Assembly: GCA_922989275.2 (NCBI GenBank)
Contig: OV277856.1
Span: 54,321,358 to 54,385,357, forward strand
Length of the DNA stretch: 64,000 nt
From: Gari tellinella
Taxonomy: Eukaryota > Mollusca > Bivalvia > Cardiida > Psammobiidae
Direction: 5' to 3'
Numbering within the stretch: the first letter of the stretch is position 1; each line of letters starts with the position of its first letter. Positions 43,326 through 55,052 of the stretch are shown here, piece after piece. The notes below the pieces were generated by a model. The model saw only the letters and a program-made list of their open reading frames with translations, made no database searches and was not told the origin of the DNA. Position numbers and translations under genes: made by a program.

Positions 43326-46300
43326 CCAAAACGTGTTAAGTTAATCAGTTGCCAAAAATCCATGTCCCGCGGCCATAAAAATTAAAGTAGACATATGCTT
43401 TTGTGTTAATGGGTATTTTTAGCTGGTATAAGGTGCAACCTAATAGGGGAAAATCAATAAGGGATATATTCCACTTACACAATTTGATTTTTTTTGGACT
43501 CAATGTGACTAAAATAGCGAAAAAACCCTGTCCCTCACAAGGGGTTACATCTTTTAGGCTTGCCATTCAAGAGCTCTGCCACTTCCAGCAACAGAAAAAT
43601 TGACCCAAAAGTATTTACAAGGCATCAAATTTGGATTTTGAAGACGAATTAAAACAGACAATAGTATAAAAATATAATTTTTGCTTAAAATATGTGTGTC
43701 CCCTAATATGCGGTGAATTACGTTACTGTAAGCTGTCCAATATTTTATACAATTATAATTTGGTGCAAATAAAACCAAAATAATGTTAAATATAGTTTAA
43801 CATCTGTACATATGAAATATCATAAGTTTTCATGGAAGAGATAAATAATTTTTTTGTTATATCGACATTAAAATCAACACCTGCACCTTTTAGTAGACAA
43901 TGGGAATTACGTTGCTACCCCTATATACATAGTAGATCACAGCTAGTTGTTTTATACTCTTTCTCCTTGAATAAAGCATTGTATGCAGATTATAGAAAAC
44001 CTGCAGGTGACTCCCCATAACCAAACTATATTGTCAAAATTCGTCATTTGTGAAAAATATGACTTACGTTACCGTGACTTACGTTACAGTCCTCAACAGT
44101 TATTCATAGTTTAAAAGCTGTAGGACAACTTTACATGGGTGTTTTCTTCTGTAACACAAAGTTACTCGTCATGTTGCTATAAATAAACACTTTTATTGGT
44201 GACAACACATTGTTTTTCTCCAAAACTTTTGAAAAATTGGTTACAAGGTAAGTGTGTTGCATCATACTGCTGTACTTTACATAGCAGCAGTGTCATTCGT
44301 CTGTGTTTTGCTTTTATCGGTACTCAAACATCATTGTGTCTTGTCTGAAACGTTCGAATGTATTGACGTTACATTTGTTCAGAGTACAAGCGCTGCTTGA
44401 GTTGGTAACGTAAATCACAAAATGGTAACGTAAGTCACTTTCTGCTTCTCTCTCTCCTGGATGACACCGCAAACTTTGTGCAGACGTCAAAAGACGTATA
44501 GAGTTAGATAAAAAGGACAATAAGTTGTTATTTCTCTTAGGAGCAGGTTTTGACTCTGTGATGGGTGTTTTCATTTGTAAAATTTACTGTGTCTTGTATT
44601 CTTGTAACGGATTTGTAAAGCACAGTCTTAAGTACGAAGTCGACGCACAGGCTGATTCCGACTTACCTGTGACTAAATTCAGGTCACCACGTAACCCTCT
44701 GCTTTTTCCAATGTGGCTGTCAACAAACTACACCCCCTCCCTACTCCCCCATCCCTCCCTCCCTAGACTCCCATAACGGTGGTATGAGGAATGGGGCGGT
44801 GGGTGGTGTGTGGGTGGGGTGGGGGGGGGGGGTACTGGAGTATACATACATACTAGCAACTAATTTTGCTGAAACTTTACAGCCAATCTTGCTGTGATAC
44901 GAATATGTGCACCTGCGGGTTTCATTGCGAGTTTCATTATACTTTATGAGATTTTAGAAGTATGTTTAGTTATCAATTTTGTTCGTGCTACTTCTTCCAA
45001 AGGTTTTGTTTGGGTTTGGGTTTTTTTGGTAGGATGGGGGTCAATTTAGCTGAAACTTTACATTCACTATCTATACCCGTCATTGGAACCTGTGCACCTG
45101 CAGCTTTCATTATGATTTAGCAATTTTATGTACAGAAACTGTTATGATGTTTATGTAGGATTTTTAGGAATTTATTATTAAATGTATAATTATTTTCGCG
45201 CTTCTTCTACATTTTTTTTTATCAATTTTGCTGAAACTTGATATTCACCATTTTTATCATGGGAACCTATGCATCTGCAAATTTCGTTAGGATCCGTCTA
45301 CTATTACACGAATTATTGCACAATAGTACAAAAACAATAATATTGATCGTAACTTCAAAACTCTTTGTTATAGCCTCGTTAAACTTAACACACTTTTCTA
45401 TTAATTATCAAAAGACTGCAATCTGACCAAATGCCGTAATTCTATCACACACTTTAGAATAATCAAATTACCCCACTTTTCTTACTTATGAAAAACTAAG
45501 CATTTTTCTTTTCCTGTAAAATTCATTCTTGATACCAATTGTGCGTTTGTGCTAGCAAACCTTAAGCCTGGATTTTTCGGTTGGGTTGGGTGGGGGTATA
45601 CCACTACCTAGACCGTGTAATTATGTCGCTGCAGTGTATAAAGGTAGATTTTATGTGGGCTTTATGTCTTGTTTTTAGCTGAACGTAAGCAAGAATTTTC
45701 CTTCTTTACATTCCACATTATGCCAAGAGTTTACTGTATACAAAGTTTAGCTCTTTTAGTATCACTATTGAGGGGTGTGTATTTTGCAGACGACGAAGTT
45801 TGATCAAATTCAGTGTTGTTGAACATTACAAGCGTCCATTAAAGTTCAAAATATATTATAAGGTCTGACCATTGTTCATAACTTTGCGCAGGTAGTAAGT
45901 AGACAGTTGTTTAATGATTGTTATATAGCAACAATGTTTAAACTTAGTTAAATGTATACGGGAAAATAAATTGTGCTAAAAAGACAAGGAACGCGAAAAT
46001 TTGTGAATTACGTTACTTATACCAAGTATTGATAAACAGGCAGTTTTGACTCGCATAGGAGTCTTGCTTCCAAACAAACTTTACAATTGTACATTAAAAC
46101 TATTTTCTGTGTGTGTATCACTAAATTAGAAGTACTACTGAGGAGAACATATTTCAAATTTGGGGAAATTTGGAAAAAAGACAGAATTTATTAAAATGTC
46201 CCTAATATACATCTATAGCTGACAGTAATTAGTTTATTTCCTGAAATTAACTTCAAAGAGGTGGTTTGGATGCTTTAGTGATTTTAGATTGCTGTCTATG

Positions 46301-47370
46301 TTATAATATAGTAAGATATAATTAGAATAAGTAACTATTTTGAATGACGTGAATGTGTGAATTACGTTACTCATACCTAGTATTGACTAACAGACAGTAT
46401 TGGCTAGCACATGGTCTTGCCTCCAAAACAATGTTAAGGTTTATAAAATTAAATTACTATCCTTAGCTTTGGTTACAGAAGTAACGGTTTACCTTTGCCT
46501 GGCATAACTTTTAAAATTATTGCAAAATCTCAAATATAATTGACAGTTTAAAATCGAGATACATTTTTAGGCATTCATGTTTCTGAGAGATTGATGTCCT
46601 GTTTTGTTAACATGTTGTTGGTTTTTAGTTCAGTTTCAAGTTCAATAAAATTGACTGTAGTGTCAAAACGTATGTCTGTCCATCTAAACATGTCCAATTC
46701 CCAAATGAAAAATATGTAAGGTGTAGGTCTCGTAAGTCACATCAGAGTTTTAGTGTATGTTTTGAAATGCATGCAAATCGCAAAGCAGTTGGATGTTTTT
46801 ACCAATTTTGTATAAAATCTACTTAAGAGATATGGTACTTTGATATTATAAAGTCAAACATAATGTTCTTGAGTATAAAAGTCGCGGAACAAAATTCTCT
46901 ACTAATTGCTTAACTTAACTCGTTTTGGCTGATTTACGAAACGCACCTTTCTTGTTTTGTTGACATGCGACTACTTAAAGCATTACTTTTGTTTGTAACG
47001 GTTGAAAATAAGTTTGAAAAGTCTAACAAAAAAACAATGTAGACTCTATAGTGCTATAACAGATTTGAGCATTACTTTACAGGCCCGTAGGAAGCAAAAT
47101 TGGATGGGGGGGGGGGGGGGGGGGGGGGGACACTCTATATTGGTTTCTCAACATTGGGGGGGGGGGGGGGGGGGCACCACCGATTTTTTGTCTATTGACA
47201 ACGTTTTTTTTTTTTGGTTGTGCGTTAAATTTTAGGTAAAAACAAGCCTAGTGGTTGTGCGTTAAAATTTAGGTAAAAACAAGCGTTTTAAGGCCTTTTT
47301 TTAAACCTGCCCTGCGTTCATTAGGGCGAACCTCTTGCCGGTGGCGTTTTGCTCGGTGAGAGCTACTAAT
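43326..47370. other. Four kb without a recognisable gene or TE; recurrent GTGAMTTACGTTAC motif
   Basis: The motif occurs at 43713, 44059, 44074, 46003 and 46357, inverted at 44404-44418 and 44424-44438, with a variant at 43902. The 46003 and 46357 copies extend into a diverged repeat of about 80 bp. Pyrimidine- then purine-rich sequence at 44730-44835 and G runs at 47106-47129 and 47156-47174 are low complexity. No coding frame above 86 codons. Confidence 0.5.
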
Positions 47371-47384
47371 GAACGCTAGGGTTG

Positions 47385-48620
47385 GCCTAAAACACGAAAT
47401 GGAAATATTTTGGCGAAATGGACGAAATGGAAATTTTGATGGCGAAATGGAAATTTATTTTTCGGAAATCAGATATAAAAGCATAGAATTAAGTTTTAAT
47501 TCAAATTTTATTGTTTCTGTTTATATAGATACTAGTTTTAGACAGGTGGCAGTAATTTAAAACCGATTTTTCACACTTGAGAGTAGATATAGATCTATCT
47601 CTATATATGAAGAATATTTCCATTTCGCCACGGCGAAATGGAAATTTATGTTTTGGAAATCGGTTATATTAGTATATAACAAAGTTTTAAATCAAGATTG
47701 ATTGTTTCAGTATATATTGAAACTAGTTTTAAGACAGGTTGCAATGACACAGGCCTACCATTCCTCCGGATTTTTCCTAAATCTCCGGATTTTTTACAAT
47801 TTCTCCGGATCTCCGGATTTTTTCCGAAATCTCCGGATTTTTTCAAAAATCTTCCCAAAAAATCTTAATACCCGATTCAGTGCGCCAGACAGCACCTTCT
47901 CGGACTTCGCGGATAAGAGAAAAGCAATAAAAGTATTCCGAATGCTATTTTTATTGGTACTAATCGGGTCATTGACTGGATTAGCAGCTTGTTCATCAGT
48001 TGACAAAAAAACTCGATTTTTAATACTTGAGGGTAGATATAGCTCTATATATAAAGAATATTTCCATTTCGCCATGGCGAAATGGAAATTTATTTTTCGG
48101 AAATCAGATATATAAGCATAGAATTAAGTTTTAATTGTTTCTGTATATATAGATACTAGTTTAAGACAGCAAGCAGTAATTCAAAACCGATTTTTAATTC
48201 TCGAGAGTAGATATGTCTCTATATATATGAAGAATATTTCCATTCCGCCATGGCGAAATGGAATTTTATTTTTAGGAAATCGGTTATACTAGTATATAAT
48301 CAAGTTTTGAATCAAGATTTATTGTTTCAGTTTATAAAGAAACTATTATTAAGACATGTGGCAGTGATTGAAACCCGATTTTTCATACTTGAGAGTAGAT
48401 AAATATCTATATACGAAGAATATTTTCATTCCGCCATGGCGAAATGGACATTTATTTTAAGGAAATCAGTTATTATAGCATAGAATAAAGTTTTACATCA
48501 AGATTTATTGTTTCAGTATACATAGAATATAAATAGCAGCTAGTTTAAAGATACGCGGAAGATAATTACTTTTTTCTTTTCATTGCGTAAAGAATATTTA
48601 CTTTGCGCTATGGAAAGGAA
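47385..48620. repeat. Left arm of the fold-back: tandem units
   Basis: Units with palindromes near 47445, 47635, 48075, 48255, 48437 and a weak one near 48600, spaced about 180 bp except where a 251-bp insert intervenes. They decay toward the centre. Confidence 0.82.
47750..48000. mobile_element. 251-bp insertion in the left arm
   Basis: Absent from the equivalent point of the right arm, where GCAATGACAAAAACCCG (read on the arm's strand) is continuous. TGACA occurs on both sides (47745-47749 and 48001-48005). The left end CAGGCCTACCATTCCTCCGG resembles L-type ends, followed by TCTCCGGATTTTTT repeats. Confidence 0.72.
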
Positions 48621-50479
48621 AACGGTAGGTATTGAATTGAATCAAGAAAAAGCTATCTCTAAGTCCAACTGAAACAATTTATAGTTGCATGAAAATGAAA
48701 GCGATCAGTTACTATATACATTGTACATGTATATATAATAAGTAATGTCTGCGTTACTACCGGGAAAAGCTGTATTTATGATTAAGAAAACAGATGTACG
48801 TCAACAGAAAGGAACGACGTCGACAACCTAACAACGACGTCATGACGTCACAAAATATTATATTGCGCATTATGATATGGTGAAACGCGTAGCGCAATGT
48901 TTAAGAAAATAAAATTGTTTTTTTTGGATTAGATCCATTTGTTTTTTGTTGTTAATGCCTGTTTGATTGATTTTAGTAAACAATCAATGAATCAATCAAT
49001 CATGTATTGCATGAAACATTATAGCCAACCAAATAATTATATACAGTAGATACATGATATCAGGATACATATATACACATATACAGTAAGACATCCCTGT
49101 TACGATCACAAGAATGTGTTAATTTTCCGGCGTTTAAGACAGGTGACTTCTTAACGGAGAATTCTGTCTTATAGCTTATAACTCGCACATGCGATTGCAA
49201 TCACTTCGCTTTTTATGTGGTCATAATTGAAAGGTTTTACTGTATAATGAAATGTTAAACTAGTCTGTATGATTTTGTCGTTATCTAGTTAAACGAGCGT
49301 TGGAGAATGCGTTATTATTTTCCGTCTAAACACAATCGCATTAAAATTATGAAAATACAGTTTTTAAAAAAAATGTGTGACTATTTATCTGTATCTCAGT
49401 GGTAAACGCGTTTATTGGAAAATTATACCGTCTTCTCCAACGTATTCATGGATCCAGACAATTTTAATCAGTAGCTACAACACATTATCCATATCTAGAG
49501 CTACATGTATGTACATTATTAAATCACATTGCAAAACGAACGGTGTTTAACCCCCTCACTGCGAGTATGTCACAGGCATATAATAAATTTCTCGGCGTCT
49601 TGGTTTTCTGAAAGCTGCATGTAAAGTTTAGTTACAACGGAGTGTACCCCCGCTTCCCTTTCTTCATCTTCTCTACGCAGTATAATTTGTCTTTGACAAC
49701 AACAGTAGATACAGTAATCCTTACAGTTTTTGGAACACACAATACACGGATCTTTACGAGGCATATTGACAACTCATTAAGTTGAAATAATTTGAAAATA
49801 TATTCATCATCTTATATACTTACCGTGTATAGGTATTTCTGATATGGGTTGGCTCTAATTATCGCCTGTAAATAAAAACTGATCAAGCAACCGCCATGGA
49901 TTAAAGCATTTTCCCGCTAAATCACTTCTAATTATTTCATTAATGACAATGTTGCGCTCCTCATTAGTTATTTAATGAGAACGTTTCGGCGAATCAAATG
50001 TACCGTTAACATTGCAATGTGCATGTGGAAAAATAAAACAGTATTTCAATCAACATCAAACGAGTAATTACTTAACAGGATTATCCTTTAATTCTTAAAA
50101 AAAAAATCAGTTAATATTTCACTTAAAATGCGTTTTTGGAATTATAATATATTTACTGTGCCTTTTTCTTCTAAGAATAACATACATTTTGTTACATTTC
50201 CATTGCGTCAGTCAGCGCGTGCCGTGTCTGATTAGTTTATTGGTTGCATTGTTGATAAGTGTGTCGAAGGCACGTGTCAATCAACGCGGCAAATGGATAT
50301 ACGGATCGATATACCTTTAACTTTATCACCTTTAACCTTCAGGTAGCATGATTAAACACTATACCGCGCAATGGAAAATCGAGGTATAATACGCATTTTG
50401 GTACACATAAATAACGTAGAGTTATTCTTTATAACACAATAATATTATGATAATAATACAATTTTCCAATCAAAACTAA
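48621..50479. other. Centre of the fold-back element
   Basis: Non-repeated spacer. Contains GACGTC motifs at 48816, 48836 and 48844 (TGACGTCA), a decayed B-type MITE (49081-49244), an A-like end pair (about 49310-49446) and a short Cys-rich frame. No transposase recognised. Confidence 0.55.
49570..49764 (-). CDS. Small Cys-rich open frame, unrecognised (doubtful)
   Basis: 64 codons starting MPRKDPC, with a CX2CX3CX3CX2CCC cluster in the first 28 residues followed by a charged segment (RREDEEREAG). I do not recognise the family. A good donor-like CACGGTAAGTATAT lies upstream on the same strand near 49827-49813, so it could be one exon of something larger. It could equally be chance. Confidence 0.25.
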   Translation of the reverse strand: MPRKDPCIVCSKNCKDYCIYCCCQRQIILRREDEEREAGVHSVVTKLYMQLSENQDAEKFIICL

Positions 50480-51898
50480 GAGAAATGAATGGAAATATTT
50501 ACATTCCGCCGCTTTAGTTCAAAGTGCGCAATGGAAATATTATATACTGTATAGAGATATTTTTTTTCTCAACTATAAATATTGAGTGTAAATCACTTCT
50601 CACTGCCTTAAAACTATATTCTTTATGCACTGAAACAATAAACTTTGATTTCTAACTTGAATCTGAGTTTAAAAATCTTATTTTGTAAAAGAAATATTTC
50701 CATTTCGCCGTTTACCTTAACAATGCGCAATGGAAATAGCTTTCTATGTACGGTATAGATCCACATATATATATATCTATTCTTAAGTATGAACAGCGAG
50801 TTTGAATCCCTTAAATTTGTCAAAAATTATATTCCTATATATACAGAAACAATATCTAAAACTTTAATCTTTGCTAATATTACTGATTCCCTTAAATAAA
50901 TTTCCATTTCGCCAGTGCGAAATGGAAATACCATTCTTATATATAGACTCAAGTATGAAAAATCGATTTGAAGGCACTTCTATCTGTCTTAAAACTAGTT
51001 TCTATAGATACTGAAACAATAAATCTTGATTTAAAACTTCATTCTATGCTAATATAAACCAATCCTACCAATAAATTTCCATTTCGCCATGACGGAATGG
51101 AAAAATCTTCATATATAGAGCTATATCTACATGTACTGTCAAGTATGAAAAACCGATTTTAAATCACTCCCACCCGTCTTCAAACTAGTTTCTATATATT
51201 ATGAAATAGTAATTTTGATTAAAAAAGTTAATTGATTCTTATATAACTGATTTCTTACAAAATAAAATTCCATTTCGCCATGGCTGAATGGAAATATTCT
51301 TCATAATATAGAGCTAATTCTACTCTCAAGTATGAAAAATCGATTATAATCGTTCCAACCCGTCTTAAAAATAGTATCTATATATACTGAAATAAAATAA
51401 ATGATTTTAAACTTTATTCTATGTTCATATATCTGATTTCCGAAAAATAAATTTCCATTTCGCCATGGCGAAATGGAAATATTCTTCATATATAGAGCTA
51501 TATCTACCCTCAAGTATTAAAAATCGGGTTTTTGTCATTGCAACCCGTCTTAAAACTAGTTTCAATATATACTGAAACAATCAATCTTGATTTAAAACTT
51601 TGTTATATACTAATATAACTGATTTCCAAAACATAAATTTCCATTTCGCCGTGGCGAAATGGAAATATTCTTCATATATAGAGATATATCTACTCTCAAG
51701 TGTGAAAAATCGGTTTAAAATTACTGCCACCTGTCTAAAACTAGTATCTATATAAACAGAAACAATAAAATTTGAATTAAAACTTAATTCTATGCTTTTA
51801 TATCTGATTTCCGAAAAATAAATTTCCATTTCGCCATCAAAATTTCCATTTCGTCCATTTCGCCAAAATATTTCCATTTCGTGTTTTAGGCCTACCGT
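50480..51898. repeat. Right arm of the fold-back: tandem units
   Basis: TTTCCATTTCGCC starts at about 50490 (variant), 50697, 50901, 51076, 51267, 51452, 51638 and 51823: a period of 175-207 bp. Inverted relative to the left arm. Confidence 0.84.
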
Positions 51899-51906
51899 GA
51901 ACGCTA

Positions 51907-53020
51907 AGTTCGCCACAAAACGTTTCGTCTAGATCTACTCTTTGTGAGGAAGATTTACCCATTTCAAGGGGTGCTAGTGTATTCGCCCTATGAACAATTC
52001 GCCGAATGAAATAGATCTATACATATATGTATAGTAACCTGAATGGTGAATCCGCATAGAAAGCAAATTATATAGCGATTGTTTTCGCACTTTAAGTTAT
52101 ATTACAGGTAGATCTACCAGTAATATCAAAAAATAAAGATCAACTTTCATTGTTGTGTTGTTATCCAGATATTTTCAACTAAAATGAAAGATCAGTGTAG
52201 CCCCTAATCACTAAACACAACCTGTTTGATACCGGGTGGTGTTAAAAAAAATCAAAAAATTACATCATATCATACTTAAAGTAAAATATGAGTAGTATTT
52301 CATATAGATCTACCGGTATGATAATCGGCGTCTAGTAAATATTGGGTTACGTTATTAAAAATGAAAAGGTAAAATCATTTTAAACAAATCGGCAATTAAC
52401 TGAATATATACCCCATCAGCGACTTTGTAGGGAACCCAATTAAGAAATTTCATTTACAATTCTACCCGAGGAGAGTACACTTGTCCTAAGCTTAGAGTGT
52501 AGATCCAAATCAAAGGGTCCTCCAGGAGGTCTGCACTCGTTTTTGTTTGGTAATAACAAAGTATATCTAAACAAGAGTGACATTGGCTCTATATCGCTCA
52601 GAACACGGTGTTACCAGATTTATAGTGAACTATTGTTGTTGTTGTTTTTTTTCAACAGAAAACAATTCTAGCTCAGATAAGACACTGCATTATAGCTAAG
52701 TATCTGATCATTTTCCAAACTGTTGGCAATTCGTGTCAATTTTTAAAGGTAAAAATTTACGCTTAGGCCTAATTTCATTTTTGAGAAATTCAAGCAGACG
52801 ACAATTATTTTAAAGCAAACGACATCACAGCAGTGAAAGGGTTAAAAGCGAATGCTGAAAAGGTACAACCAGGTCCACTTATATATTAAGCGTCAATTAC
52901 AAGATACACTGGTTGCTTTATAATGGCATCTGGCAGCTGAGTGAACAGCATAAACATGCAGAAAGATTTAGGATCTTTCTGCATCTCCGAAGTTTTCTCA
53001 ATCTAAAATTTGGATTGTTA
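51907..53020. other. Intergenic sequence with truncated repeats
   Basis: 52480-52545 is E-like; 52569-52612 is the first 40 bp or so of a G element (AACAAGAGTGACATTGGCTC, then TCGCTCAG) with no body. 52680-52855 is N-like, ending GCAGTGAAAGGGTTAA. A small palindrome CAGAAAGATTTAGGATCTTTCTG lies near 52959. Confidence 0.5.
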
Positions 53021-53400
53021 CAGTGCTCCCTCCCTACAACGGCCCGCTGAACAACGATTCCCTATTTAAAACAATGTTTACCGCTGTTTCCCAAACAAGA
53101 CAAGTATGTCTTAAGCTTTCATTGCTGCAATATTGTCTACCTAAAATTGTCGTCCGTTGGTTTCGCTCAAAGTAACATATTAATGGACATTTTGACAGAA
53201 TAAATAAATAATGACGAGAGACACACAACTTGAATCAAGATCAGACGTGGCATTACGCCGCATCTGATGTGGATTCAAGCTGTTTGCAAAGGTAATCCCA
53301 GTCTAAATTTCCCCTCCCATAACAAATCATTCCCAACAACACACACAGCCTTAGTCTCCCAGTCCATTGGTGTTGTTGTAGAGATGGGGTTTTGTACTTT
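53021..53400. mobile_element. C-type MITE
   Basis: TACAGTGCTCCCTCCCTACA at the left, GTAGAGATGGGGTTTTGTAC at the right. Core GAATCAAGATCAGACG / GCATCTGATGTGGATTC, matching 12620-12984 in layout. Confidence 0.75.
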
Positions 53401-53547
53401 GTAGTTTTTGTCTAAACACATTGTTCTACTGTACAGTTACCTTTTAACTGCAATGATGGAAGGTTTAGTATTATTTCTGGTTTTTGTACTACATGTATTA
53501 AGAACTAAGTTGATTTCAATTACTTCTCTATGAAATTACTGTCAGAG

Positions 53548-53742
53548 TGCTTTAATCCCCCCCCCCCCCCCCCACAGAAGCGACTTTTAGCGTATTTTAT
53601 TGATTACTCCGCTGAAGAAAATAGTTCCAGTTTATACCCTCCTGAACAATTACAATAACAAATATGTTATATAGTCTAGCAGATGGTAGCTTAAAGCAGG
53701 CTGAAAGTAAAGCAGAATGTGCCTTATTGGGTAAAGGGTTCA
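53548..53742. repeat. D-type MITE with a C17 run, core half deleted
   Basis: Begins CTTTAATCCCC (run 53557-53573) and AAGCGACTTTTAGCG; ends GGGTAAAGGGTTC. The left palindrome arm is present, the right arm missing. Confidence 0.6.
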
Positions 53743-53917
53743 GCTGACATTTGCTAGGCATTTGCTTATTTCAGTAATTGACTAGCTTTTATTATATGAA
53801 GTTTTAAGTTATTTGCTTATTTCAGTGTTATTATTTTAGAGCAGGCTGATAATAAGAAGGAACCCTTCTAATTGGAGAACATGTTTCACTCCCAATGGCG
53901 CCTAAAGTCGGGTTTGC

Positions 53918-53980
53918 CAACAGTTTGGATCCCGATCAGACGCCGCGTTACGCGACGTCAGACCAGGATCCAAACTGTGT
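53918..53980. repeat. N/A-type core palindrome, cut by a LINE tail
   Basis: CAACAGTTTGGATCCCGATC, GCGTTACGCGACG and CAGGATCCAAACTG. The right flank is replaced by an ATGA microsatellite. Confidence 0.6.
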
Positions 53981-54150
53981 GAATGAATGAATGAATGAAC
54001 GACTTTATTTTACGAGTCTACCGCGAGGCCCTCAAAGAAGCATTTCACACAAATAATATAATTAACAACAATAACACGATCAATATGAACAATTAAAAAA
54101 CAATTAGCAAGAAAATAACACTCTCTATATAAACATAAGGCAGGCATTTA
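53981..54150 (-). mobile_element. Probable LINE 3' end with ATTC-type microsatellite tail
   Basis: On the minus strand GAGGGCCTCGCGGTAGACTC, then GTAAAATAAAGTCG, is followed by four ATTC repeats. Tandem short tails are typical of several non-LTR retrotransposon 3' ends. The clade is unknown and the 5' limit uncertain. Confidence 0.45.
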
Positions 54151-54154
54151 GGCG

Positions 54155-54378
54155 TTCTCTGCAAATAGTGTATCTGTGAAGAGTACACTTGTCCTATGCA
54201 AACCGAGAGAAGACTCAAATCAGAGGGCTCCAAAAGGACTAAAAGGAGTCCTCTGGCCAGGGTCTCCACTGTCTCATATTTGAATATATTGACAAAACAA
54301 TCCTAACTAGTATATGGTGTGCTAGGCTAAATTGGAAACTGGAATTGTCCATTTGAAGTTACAGGGGGGAAATGTTAA
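54155..54378. repeat. E-type MITE, diverged
   Basis: GCATTTAGGCGTTCTCTGC at the left, CATTTGAAGTTACAGGGGG at the right. Core GAGAAGACTCAAATCAGAGG / CCTCTGGCCAGGGTCTCCAC. Confidence 0.65.
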
Positions 54379-54539
54379 AGTCATTTAATCTATTATAATT
54401 TGAATTGAAAAACAGTGGAGACATAGTTGAGGCAGCAAGTGCATGACCTCTTTAATTATCGTGCCAACACAGTTTAATATTTTGATATATTTTATACTGA
54501 TTTAAATATTAGCCTGTCCGATTTCCTATTTTACTCCCA

Positions 54540-54751
54540 TTAACCCTTATCCTGCGGTGATGTCGTCTGCTTCGAAATTGTCGTCTGCAAAGGTTGTTAA
54601 ATGTTGATATATGCCTTTTTAAGTAAAGAAACCTAAAGACGAGTGTCAAACAGTTTGGATCTGGATCAGACGCCTTGTTACGCGGCGTCTGATCTGGATC
54701 TAAACTGTTTGCAAAAATAAATAAAGTCGCGACCAGCAGGCAAAGGGTTAA
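54540..54751. mobile_element. N-type MITE
   Basis: TTAACCCTTATCCTGCGG at the left, CAGGCAAAGGGTTAA at the right. Core AACAGTTTGGATCTGGATCA / TGATCTGGATCTAAACTGTT. Confidence 0.78.
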
Positions 54752-55002
54752 TAACTAGCGAAGACACGCAGAATCGTATTGTGTCAAACAGTTTGTATCC
54801 AAACCAGACCTCAATTTATTCGATGTCTGTTATGGATCCAAACTTTGCAAACTTGTTTTATTAATAATTAAGTTAAATCAGAATGGGTTTTTAAGCTAAA
54901 ACTTTTGCAACGGATATAAAGTTTTAACGTAAAAAGGGGGGGAAATAATAATGTTTTCTCCACTGTATTAAAGAAACGAATCTATGGAAATAATAATGAT
55001 GA

Positions 55003-55033
<31 letters not shown>

Positions 55034-55052
55034 TGGTGAAATATAGAGATAG

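Larger units (their letters stand above)
47379..51898. mobile_element. Giant fold-back element, 4.5 kb, 8-bp flanking direct repeat
   Basis: Inverted arms at 47379-about 48620 and about 50480-51898. The outermost 190 bp or so of the two arms are almost identical (they translate to the same run of about 59 residues). Arms are built of units of about 185 bp, each centred on the palindrome TTTCCATTTCGCC / GGCGAAATGGAAA. GAACGCTA flanks both ends (47371-47378 and 51899-51906). The ends read GGTTGGCCTAAAACACG versus GGTAGGCCTAAAACACG. Long terminal repeats with an 8-9-bp duplication fit Mutator-like or other fold-back transposons (inference). Confidence 0.85.

Noticed and set aside
43403..43603. 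Overlapping sense and antisense frames of 66-74 codons near 43.4-43.8 kb as a possible gene
   Set aside because: No recognisable motif, no splice-site support and no consistent frame.
47106..47174. Long G runs (24 and 19) as a regulatory G-quadruplex
   Set aside because: Such runs could form quadruplexes, but they are simple homopolymers prone to sequencing and assembly error, with no associated gene.
47369..47560. Frame encoding GLKHEMEIFWRNGRNGNF..., repeated on the opposite strand at 51581-51916
   Set aside because: The shared peptide is the translation of the terminal inverted repeats of the fold-back element. There is no sign of codon-level constraint.
47702..48115. Open frame with a lipoprotein-like segment (MLFLLVLIGSLTGLAACSS)
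   Set aside because: It spans the fold-back arm and the 251-bp insert inside it. The lipobox-like text is fortuitous in a eukaryotic repeat and has no start context or conservation.
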